From Scolanthus callimorphus (lineage: Eukaryota > Cnidaria > Anthozoa > Actiniaria > Edwardsiidae): DNA of 64,000 nt. A program made the translations under genes and the position numbers. Each line of letters starts with the position of its first letter. Within the stretch, counting starts at the first letter, position 1. This document shows positions 26,833 to 34,684 of the stretch, piece after piece. Under the pieces are notes generated by a model that was not told where the DNA came from, searched no databases, and worked only from the letters and a program-made list of their open reading frames with translations. The stretch covers positions 35,973,577 through 36,037,576 of the forward strand of contig CM066913.1 in NCBI GenBank assembly GCA_033964015.1, written 5' to 3'.

Positions 26833-27422
26833 CTGGAAAAGAGACATAGTGGCCATGAGGAAAAAGTGACGGAATAATCTACAGTCTACTTCAGAACCCA
26901 ATGAATGTATCTCCTTGATGTGGTTCATGGCTAATACAGCGGAAAACTGAACAAGAAAAACACATAAAAGGGGATTTGATATGTGAAACAATAAAGGATG
27001 GACATTGTTCTTTTTGTGACGCTATTATTGTTATTTAATGTAGAAGTTAGAGTCCTCTTCCAACGAATAATGTCAGCATAGGACTTTAGCAGCACTATAA
27101 TCTTGCCGCGTCAAGATTCATTGAAAATAAAATATCCCTTAAACCGATGTTGACATCGCCTTCTGGAGAATAGATTTCGATCAAATCTGGAGTTGTATTA
27201 GAAGTAGCTTTCTTTTTAAAACTGGCATTTTTCCTTGAAGCAAAAAGATATATTTATGTGAATCTCACTGAAAATGAATTACTTTAAAATATTTTTCTTT
27301 AAGATTTACAACTACATATAAACGACCCTGGTAGCATAATTTCGACGCGATATGGATTTTCTCTGGGGACATCTCAGACACCTCATTTTCGTGAACTCAT
27401 AGCTTAAGTCATCTCCACTTAC
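26833..27422. other. Intron between the two EGF exons
   Basis: This is 590 bp, AT-rich. It has consensus GTAAG and CAG ends on the minus strand. I see no gene, repeat or RNA in it. Confidence 0.7.
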
Positions 27423-27554
27423 CGACACACGATGTTCCGTTGTCAACAAATCCTTGTGCAAGATTACACACACAGGTGTAGTTCCCATTACCTAATGGTA
27501 TACAGATGGCGCTACTATGGCAGGTATGATTTCCGGTGGAACATGGATCGGTTC
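27423..27554 (-). CDS. EGF-like domain exon 1
   Basis: A 132-bp (44-codon) exon is flanked by an acceptor TTTTAG (27556-27555) and a donor GTAAGTGG (from 27422). Both ends are phase 1, the usual arrangement for shuffled extracellular modules. The peptide starts T-D-P-C and has six cysteines at about residues 5, 12, 18, 28, 30 and 43, spaced C-x6-C-x5-C-x9-C-x-C-x12-C. The last part includes the G-F-x-x-N-G-T-x-C signature. This is a textbook EGF-like domain of the nidogen/fibrillin-like type, with three N-glycosylation sequons (NHT, NYT, NGT). The Asp after the entry Thr hints at a calcium-binding variant, but the full calcium signature is not evident. It lies between the SEA domain and a second EGF domain, as in membrane-mucin and adhesion-type proteins. 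Confidence 0.85.
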
Positions 27555-28363
27555 CTAAAAAAAATAACAATTCAATCCTTTACGTATTTTTCATAAAAAT
27601 AGCCTAAGAAAAGATGATAAGATAACCTTTATGAAGGGAAAAGACCGTCAGTATAAAACGCAGACTCGGTTTAAAGTGCAGACTCGCAGACTCGGTAAAA
27701 CATGTAAACTCAGTATAAAACGCAGACTCGGTATAAAATGCATCGTGCACAAAGGTGCTGACTAAACCATGACGGGCACACCACAGGCCAGAAACTCTGG
27801 TCTTTTGGTGAAGGACTATGGTTCTAAAGCGTGTCTGTTGGTTAAGATAGCGGAGCTCCCGCGCGGGCCCAATAAGAGAAAGTGGTATAGCATCAAGCCG
27901 TCAAAATTTGATTGTCCGTCCGTCCATGTACCGAAACAAGGGTACTCGTGAGAGAAAAATATCTTAGCCTGCAGTCTGCGTTCAATACTGACCGAAAGCT
28001 AAAGACTCCAAAGCATGCCAGGAATTTCATTCTGGTGCAAATGTTTTAACTTGCGACTTACTATCAGGAATTAATGGCAAATGCAAAGAAGGGGCAATTT
28101 GTTTTAAATCAGCCTGAAGTGCCTTGAGTGACCGGGTTTTGACTTTTGACACGTTGCTCGAAACACTATGATTTTTTAAATATGTTGACTTCAATTTCTA
28201 CATGACGGATATGGTTTATGTGGTAATGGCTGCCCCATGCTTGAATGTTCCTCTTATGGATGTGATCTACCCGTAGTGCCTTTAGATCTACATTTATTTT
28301 TAACATCGAGTTTTGAAATCTGCTGATAAAATGACGAATAGTTTCATAGAGCTAGAGACTCAC
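27555..28363. other. Intron between SEA exon 3 and EGF exon 1, holding a repeat-rich insert
   Basis: This is 809 bp. The stretch 27640-28000 is a repeat-like insert (see separate entry). The rest shows no recognisable feature. A 60-codon open frame on the plus strand at 27769-27951 lies inside the insert and has no domain I recognise. Confidence 0.6.
27647..27992. repeat. Insert bounded by inverted cagactcg/gcagtctg repeats
   Basis: Short direct repeats of cagtataaaacgcagactcg-type sequence occur at about 27648-27670, 27680-27695 and 27710-27740. A related inverted copy (gcagtctgcgttcaatactg) lies at 27971-27990. Together they bracket about 230 bp that includes tccgtccgtcc. This layout suits a small non-autonomous transposon with degenerate subterminal repeats. 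I cannot name the family or find a target-site duplication. Confidence 0.4.
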
Positions 28364-28536
28364 CTGTAATATTCACTGAGCTCAGATCAAGGAGGAATTG
28401 CGCAAGAAGTGACTCAGACCCTGTCACCTGTATAGCATTTTTGAAAGTCGTCTGTACCTGCTCCTGTGTGACCGAAAATACGACGATGACAGAAGGTTTA
28501 AAATACAGAGTCATCACGACCTCAACTGAACCATTG
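28364..28536 (-). CDS. SEA domain exon 3 with N-G-S-V cleavage-type motif
   Basis: A 173-bp exon sits between an acceptor ending TTACAG (28537) and a donor GTGAGT (from 28363). Its only stop-free frame begins NGSVEVVMTLYFKPSVIVV and ends in Q-F-L-L-D-L-S-S-V-N-I-T. G-S-V followed by an alternating hydrophobic strand and L-x-F is the hallmark of the SEA autoproteolysis site (G/S-V-x-V). The later V-Q-T-T-F-K-N-A-I segment fits the last SEA helix. Known: many SEA domains cleave themselves between G and S, and the halves stay associated. Here the +3 residue is Glu rather than the usual Val, so cleavage is plausible but not assured. The exon ends in phase 1 and joins the first EGF exon as Gly. 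N-x-S/T sequons are present at NGS and NIT. Confidence 0.75.
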
Positions 28537-28869
28537 CTGTAAGATAATCAATGAGAATAAATCACCTTTGTAAGAATATCTGCTTACAAGGCAGCGTACT
28601 TCCTAGTGCTCGGGTGGGCTACCTATCCACAGGAAGACCACCAAGAACGCCAGGGATTGAGCTGCTCACAAACAATATCTGATTGGAATTACTTATTTAC
28701 ATGATATTATATAGTAGTATCTGTTTCGACAAAACTAGCCATGCCAAAAAAAGACACGTTTTTTTAATTTTGATTTCTCTTTTTTTAATTTGTTTATAAT
28801 CTCGATTTCTTGATGGATTCTCTTAAAATACTTTTTAGACATTGCACTGTTACCTTACTTACGCAGAAC

Positions 28870-28946
28870 CAAATACCTACTTTAGTTAGTGATATTGCTT
28901 CCACATATGAACTGTTCAGTGTCGAGTGACGAAATACATGGTCGAC
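28870..28946 (-). CDS. SEA domain exon 2 (middle helix); 3' boundary uncertain
   Basis: After an acceptor ending CAG (28949-28947), the only open frame reads VDHVFRHSTLNSSYVEAISL-TK. This matches the SEA core pattern of a helix, then a short S-x-L-x-x-x-Y segment, then the strand leading to the G-S-V turn. The other two frames hit stops within the exon. The 3' end is unclear. A donor at 28869 gives the phase 2 that exon 3 needs but has a weak consensus. The strongest donor-like site (GTAAGTAAG, from 28862) would leave phase 0 and break the join, as would GTAGGT at 28880. One base lost in assembly near this exon, or a non-canonical site, could explain this. The upstream intron is 5.3 kb. Confidence 0.55.
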
Positions 28947-29003
28947 CTGTTATTAAGAGAATGAAACACGCGTTAAAGTAGAAGTTCTACCACTTCAGGA
29001 GTT

Positions 29004-29185
29004 AAACCGTTCAAACCATGAAGCTAAAACACAGGAAAAAGGTGTCGTGGGGTAAGGGGAAGGAATGCAGTGCTCCCATTTGAAATCCTAGAGTGAAAGC
29101 GTAGACATTTCCGTGTTTGGTTACCATGACAACATAGAGCTGAGAGCTTAAGGGGTGAAAATCCCCAATTCCAACCTCTTAAGGA
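29004..29185 (-). repeat. Repeat Y, diverged inverted copy
   Basis: The reverse complement of this stretch matches the second half of Y: aaggggaaggaatgcagtgc and the ggttaccatg-acaac core are kept, and the third hairpin is conserved at 29152-29166 (gggg, seven-base loop, cccc). Substitutions and small indels are frequent, so it is an older copy. Confidence 0.75.
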
Positions 29186-29330
29186 GGCTGCCTACAATTT
29201 TTTCTGCCCTCGACCAACAAACTTTGTTTGCCTGCTGTTCAAGTACACAAGCTTGTACCGGTCCGAGCTTTCTCATTGTTACCCTTGATGGTTTGACCTT
29301 TATTGTAATGTGTATTTTGTTGTGATCGGA

Positions 29331-29344
29331 GTTGCTATAGCAAC
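29331..29344. promoter_or_regulatory. Perfect X-box-like palindrome
   Basis: GTTGCTATAGCAAC is a perfect 14-bp palindrome that fits the RFX-factor X-box pattern (GTTGCC, short centre, GGCAAC type). Related 14-mers lie at 29120-29133, 31086-31099, 31983-31996 and 32142-32155, most within repeat Y. Any regulatory role is inference. Confidence 0.35.
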
Positions 29345-30803
29345 GGAATAACCACACCCTTGTTTATTATTAGGGGCCAGTAGACGCTTTGCTCGATCTA
29401 AACTTTTAAAATGACACCCCTTGCACTAATCCTGAGTAGCAGACAATAATCCCAGCAAGTTTTGAGAGAATTCATTCGGCCGATTTTAAGTTATTCGAGA
29501 GGACTTTTTAAAGCTCCAAAATGTCAAAATTATTATGCCACAAAGATTTCCTGTAAAAAGAATGGCTGATATTTCCGTAATTAGAAGATCCTTGCCGCCC
29601 GAATTTCTACAAACCTAGTGCAACGTGCCAGCCAAATTTCCCTTCTTAGAATGCTTTCGATTTTGTTTGGCATGTGTTCAAGTATCGACAAGTAAACTGC
29701 AAAAGTTGAGAAATTTTTGCCAGAATTCTAAATCTTGCGTTTTTCTCACCTGACAAAAATCCCATATGTCAATTCTATTGTAACTTCCGTAAATTATTAT
29801 TGAATATATACCAAAGATAACACCAAAGTCTTGAGTTCATTGAAGTATTTTAATACTTAAGGACGGTGCCTACAAAAATGAGTATTTTTTTCGCACTTAA
29901 TGACTATGTGGCATTGAAAGGTAATATAAAAGGCTATCCATTTCCGATAAAAAGGTAGGATAACCACGCACGTTTTCGAGATAGCCCACCCCCAACACCC
30001 TAAAAAGCAGAATTATCGTTTTTTTTAGAAATTACGAAAAAAAATTACTTTTTTCTCGATAGTTTTATTTAAATTCTACTTTCGCTCGTAAAATTAGCAG
30101 CTGTTATTACATTTGTTGGATTCCATAAACAAATAAATGTAAATTTCGGCTTTTTAAAGGTATTTTAGGGGTTAAAATTTTCTACAGAAGGCCCAAAATC
30201 TACCCTGACACCCGCTACTTTATGCGTTAAAAAATAGCCTCAGCATATTTTCGCAAGTTAAAAAATTGCAAATACGCTGCAGAAGATTCATATTTTCGAT
30301 TGATGTAAAAAAAAGGGGTAGCCACGCAATTTTTAGAACTATCGTGCATTTTAACAGCAGGTAGAATGGTTAAGTGACAAATCTGCGCACCCCTCCCTGT
30401 GAGTAGAAATTGACATTCAAAATGGCGACTATTTAAGTAAGAGGGGAAAAGTGGAAAAATCAAGGTAACTACGTGGTACATTGACTAAAAATCATTTAAA
30501 CATTGATTTTAGACAAAAATGTAGTATATTTGATTCCACAATTAATAACAAGCAGGTCGAGATTATTGAAATTAGCAAGGCGAAGTTACGAAGTCAGGTT
30601 CTCTTTCAAACGATAACAACAACGTTTTTGTCATTTACAAAGGGAGTCTTGTACAAACATTATTGAAGTGAAACTGCATGTACGCCATATAACTTAAAGT
30701 ATAAATATACATTAAGTTTTCTGATTAATTTGTGGTATTTTTTTGCGTAAAGATATCTAGACTTTTAGTATCAAACGGATGGCTACTTTTACTCAGAGAA
30801 AAT

Positions 30804-30937
30804 CAGCCAAATTTATAGCCCCTATAAATTTAAGTTAATGGGACAACCAGGAAGGCTCCATCTAACTTAGTTAATAGTTAAATAATGTTTACGTAATGGG
30901 CACAACAGGATGTCTGAGACAAAGCCCATTCATGGCT
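30804..30937. repeat. Repeat X, copy 1
   Basis: A 134-bp segment beginning agccaaatttatagcccc and ending cattcatggct. It appears identical to 31215-31348. Confidence 0.85.
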
Positions 30938-31215
30938 AACATGGGACTTCTCATGTGGGGGATCTTCACCCCCCTTGGGAAGAATTCTTTCCTCTTTGCG
31001 GGAGAGGATCTTCACCTCTCATAGGCCAGTGGTCTCTGACCAACTTAAGAGGTTTGAATGGGGATCTTCACCCCTTTAGCTCTCTGTTGCCATGGTAACC
31101 AAACGGAACTATTCTAAGCTTTCAATACAGGACTTGAAAATGGGAGCACTGCATTCCTTCCCCTTATCCCACAACACCTGTTTCTGTGCATTAACTTCAT
31201 GGTTGGAAACATTAA
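30937..31215. repeat. Repeat Y, copy 1, with three co-varying hairpins
   Basis: This is about 279 bp from taacatggg to ggttggaaacattaa. It is almost identical to 31993-32272 (differences: tcaatacag/tcaaaacag and one G). It holds hairpins at 30957-30973, 31002-31020 and 31060-31074, all with the loop atcttca, and an X-box-like palindrome at 31086-31099. Confidence 0.85.
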
Positions 31216-31348
31216 AGCCAAATTTATAGCCCCTATAAATTTAAGTTAATGGGACAACCAGGAAGGCTCCATCTAACTTAGTTAATAGTTAAATAATGTT
31301 TACGTAATGGGCACAACAGGATGTCTGAGACAAAGCCCATTCATGGCT
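31215..31348. repeat. Repeat X, copy 2
   Basis: This is the second copy of the 134-bp X segment, directly abutting the end of Y copy 1. It is followed by the unique segment Z (31349-31992), which contains a TATA-like tttatatata near 31523 and an aataaa near 31880. Confidence 0.85.
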
Positions 31349-31992
31349 GGCTCAAAGGTTAACTCGTGCCAGTCACAAGATTTATTTGATTGCTCTCTCC
31401 ACCAATCACAAGTTAGGCCCCCTGCTGGAAATGAATCAAGTACTCATATCCGTTTTCAGTTGAGACACATTGTATCTTTCTGATCACCGGTTCACCGAGT
31501 TCATTCAGCTTTGTGTCTCTTTTATATATAAAAAGAAATCAGTTTCCCTCCCACCCACCCATTGTCTTGGTTTAGTTGTCCTTGGCTCAATTAGTCTAGT
31601 CTAGTTACGGAAACGGATAGCGATTCAATGATTTGTAATACGGCTTGTAACATACGTCGCTTACACGTGATTCTAATGACAGTTGTAAACATATGATGGT
31701 TATCTCTGTATATAATTTGATCAGCTAGTTCAAGCCAATACCAGTCCTAATGTACCGATAGCAACCATTGTTAATAGGATATCCTATGCTGTCCTTGGAC
31801 TGTTAGTAGCGATTATTGTATTAGCACATTAGAATAAGTCATGCCATGTAACAGATATTTTATTACTGTGTTGATTGAACTAATAAACTCAGGGAAGGAT
31901 GAAGTGCTCCTATGCAGATCACTTTTGGCCCCATAGCCTCACGTGAGGTTAAAAATAGCTAATTGTTTCCCCTTATGGATTGGTTGCTATGG

Positions 31993-32272
31993 TAACATGG
32001 GACTTCTCATGTGGGGGATCTTCACCCCCCTTGGGAAGAATTCTTTCCTCTTTGCGGGAGAGGATCTTCACCTCTCATAGGCCAGTGGTCTCTGACCAAC
32101 TTAAGAGGTTTGAATGGGGATCTTCACCCCTTTAGCTCTCTGTTGCCATGGTAACCAAACGGAACTATTCTAAGCTTTCAAAACAGGACTTGAAAATGGG
32201 AGCACTGCATTCCTTCCCCTTATCCCACAACACCTGTTTCTGTGCATTAACTTCATGGGTTGGAAACATTAA
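31993..32272. repeat. Repeat Y, copy 2, with three co-varying hairpins
   Basis: Second near-identical copy of Y, with hairpins at 32013-32029, 32058-32076 and 32116-32130 and a palindrome at 32142-32155. The order X-Y-X-Z-Y suggests two tandem copies of one X-Z-Y element, the first lacking Z. Confidence 0.85.
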
Positions 32273-32575
32273 CCGATATTTTTACTAAATGGGGGGCCGA
32301 GTTGAATCACTCGATTTGTGATTTCGTGTGTTGATTTCGAGGCCCGTTTTCGCTTTTTCTACCGTACCTCAAAAGTCAACAAAATTCTAACGCTCAAGCT
32401 CATCAATCAAAATTTATCTACGTTAATCAAAAGAATAGACTCTGCTTGCCATTCTGAGAGGAATTTGACATCGATAGGTTAAATACTGAATATCTTAAGG
32501 ATTTTTTAATTATTTTTAAAATTTTCACCTTGATTTCGGGGCTGAATTTCGAGGGCTTATTTCTCCAATGTAACC

Positions 32576-33589
32576 CGGAAATCAGTTGATTTGAAATTGC
32601 CATTCCCGAGAGCAATGCTTTAAGGTCCGTATTTGTCAAATAAAATGAAGTTTTAGTGCGCCTACGAGTGAGCCCATTTGGAGACTAATTACTGACATCT
32701 TCCAGACACCTCTCGATCATGTACTACTCGCTCTGTAATAAACCAAACCTAATCTTGCACCAAAAACATAAACAAATGAATGCAAGGACATTTTTATTAC
32801 GCTTGATCTTACTCACAGTTCAGAAGTTTCCACGGGCGAGTTTACAGCTGAAATGTGGTCTTAGCATGGCCATCGAACGACTGGATGACAGGGAAAACAA
32901 TCGAACCTTTTCTCACGGAGGTTTTCCTGGCTTATTTCCCCAGGGGGGTACTCGGATATAAAAATGACGAGGGTGGGGGAGGGGGGTCCGACGGAGCTCC
33001 AAATTTCATACCCCTTATTTTTGACACCGTTCTTTGCCACGCCTACATCTACAAATTCTCTGGTGTTTTTTTTTTATGTCACGTACTCCACTTTTACTGG
33101 CCTTTGTTGTCGCCGACTTGTTTGGCATGAATGGTTCAAGTTTCTGCACGTTTCGGTTCCTTCGCCTCGAAATACGGCAACGTATTTCTTACTTCCTGTG
33201 AAGAACTTTATAACCTGAAGAAGAATCACCAGATTGGAGAATAAACCAGGAAAACATTTTAGCCTCCTTGAGCAAAATACGAATGTTTTCCCTGTCATCC
33301 CACTGTCAATGGAGTCGTTCGATGCCATGCTAAGACCAATTTTCAGCTGTAAACTCACACCGGTGGAAACTTCTGAACTGTAAGTAAGATCAAGCATAAT
33401 AAAAATGTATTTGCATTCATTTGTTGGTGCTTTTGGCTCAGTATTAAGGTTTTGGTTTATTACAAAGCGAGTGTACGTGATCGAGAGGTGTCTGGAAGAT
33501 GTCAGTAATTAGTCTCAAAAATATTATTTGACAAATACGGACCTTAAGCATTGTTCTAGGGAATGGCAATTTCAAATCAACTGATTTCC
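32576..33589. repeat. Foldback (long inverted repeat) element
   Basis: The left arm 32576-32940 matches the reverse complement of the right arm 33237-33589. Shared segments include aaatcagttgatttgaaatt, gtccgtatttgtcaaata, actaattactgacatcttcc and the cagaagtttcc block. The arms differ by substitutions and small gaps, including about 35 bp present only in the left arm. The roughly 300-bp spacer has no gene I recognise. This may be a foldback or MITE-like transposon, or an inverted duplication. Confidence 0.8.
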
Positions 33590-33889
33590 CGATTCCCGAT
33601 TCCCGATTGATTTGATAGATGTTGAAATTAACCGATGTTTCGGACGTCACGTTTGCTTGGACGCTCGCCAAAAAATCGAGATATTTTAAGAAAAGCACAG
33701 CGAAGCATGATAATAATAATTTATTACTCTATAAAACACCACTTAAATTATCGGTCTAAAAAACTGTTATTACAAGTTATTTCACATTAATTGAATTTTT
33801 ATTTTAGGTTCTAATTCTCTTAAACCGCTATTCTTTTTAACTTTTAAACCGCTCAGAACCCTTATATTTTACATCAACTTTCATTAAGA

Positions 33890-34000
33890 AAAAAAAAATA
33901 AGAAGAAGAAGACAATTTATATAGCTCCTTTTCTCATACAGATCCAGAGCACTTTACAATATTATAAGTTAAAAGTTACGTACTATAAATAAATAAATAA
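33890..34000. repeat. Low-complexity stretch and dispersed-repeat-like motif
   Basis: An A-rich run with (aag) triplets is followed by ttatatagctccttttctc and gagcactttacaa. This pair of motifs resembles a dispersed repeat common in animal genomes. The family assignment is from memory and weak. Confidence 0.3.
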
Positions 34001-34247
34001 TAATATGAACAATAACAGAACAAATTATATTCAATGCTAAATGAATTAGAAACTAAACATTAAAAAGGTCAAAAAGTTCATCATAAGTTCATCATATTAT
34101 TCTTATTTCATTCTGTGTTAAGATAGATTCATTTAAATATATAATGAAATACATAAGATACTAAAAAAACATTATCGATATGGCTTCTAGCGTTACTCCT
34201 GGACATTTAGTTCACATTAAACTAATTTCATACCCACAAGGACTTAC

Positions 34248-34327
34248 CACAGTGATAATTTCACACGAGATATCCCCATCATTATATCTGTTAATTATTG
34301 TGAACTTCAGCAAAAAAGTCACCGAAT
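34248..34327 (-). CDS. SEA domain exon 1 (N-terminal strand and helix)
   Basis: An 80-bp exon lies between a good acceptor (pyrimidine-rich tract ending TTTTAG at 34330-34328) and a donor GTAAG starting at 34247. Two leading bases complete a codon with the G that ends the upstream exon, giving Asp. The peptide then reads SVTFLLKFTIINRYNDGDIS followed by CEIITV. The hydrophobic F-x-L-K-F-T-I strand and the following N-x-x-Y segment resemble the start of SEA domains (sea urchin sperm protein, enterokinase, agrin). Both other frames join poorly to the neighbours. It ends in phase 0, in frame with the exon starting at 28946. The family call rests on the three exons read together. Confidence 0.65.
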
Positions 34328-34684
34328 CTAAAATAAAAACGATAGTGCTTATATGAATGAAGGAATGAAGGAATGAATGAAATTGCTATGGGACAGTGAG
34401 ATAAAACATTTCGGACATCAAAGATTCAAATTTGAATTCATTATGAAGTTTGCAAACAAATGATCGATGCAAAACATTATTTTCACTCCCTGGTGTAACA
34501 TTTATCATTTGACTTGGCAATTCCCTGTCATTTGGTTGGCTGGCACATGGACTGTATTTTGCGCATTGACCTCGGGCTATATTTTTCCGTATTTAGCAAC
34601 GTGTCCCGGATGAAGATTCCTTTGCATTTTTCGCAAACTTGTACGCTAGGGAAGGGACAACTAAGAACATCAAACATTGCCTAC
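34328..34684. other. Intron between the array B exon and SEA exon 1
   Basis: This is 357 bp. It contains a short (gaatg/gaatga) simple repeat near 34354-34381. I see nothing else. Confidence 0.65.

Larger units (their letters stand above)
28947..34247. other. Large 5.3-kb intron between SEA exons 1 and 2
   Basis: This AT-rich intron is filled with dispersed repeats, described separately: an inverted Y copy at 29004-29185, the composite X-Y-X-Z-Y at 30804-32272, a foldback element at 32576-33589 and a low-complexity, dispersed-repeat stretch near 33890-34000. The stretch 29870-30480, beginning with aaggacggtgcctac, looks repeat-derived but shows no terminal repeats I can define. Open frames here are short and unrelated to known domains. 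Confidence 0.6.

Noticed and set aside
27769..27951. 60-codon plus-strand open frame
   Set aside because: It lies within a repeat-like insert in an intron, with no recognisable domain or gene signals.
28605..28680. Possible tRNA-derived SINE (gccagggattgagctgctcac)
   Set aside because: Only a weak B-box-like resemblance; no A-box at the right distance and no tail.
30227..30666. Short open frames in the AT-rich intron
   Set aside because: Length is within chance expectation, they sit in repeat-like DNA and show no domain.
31349..31992. Segment Z as a solo LTR
   Set aside because: It has a TATA-like box and aataaa, but I could not find clear TG/CA ends or a target-site duplication.
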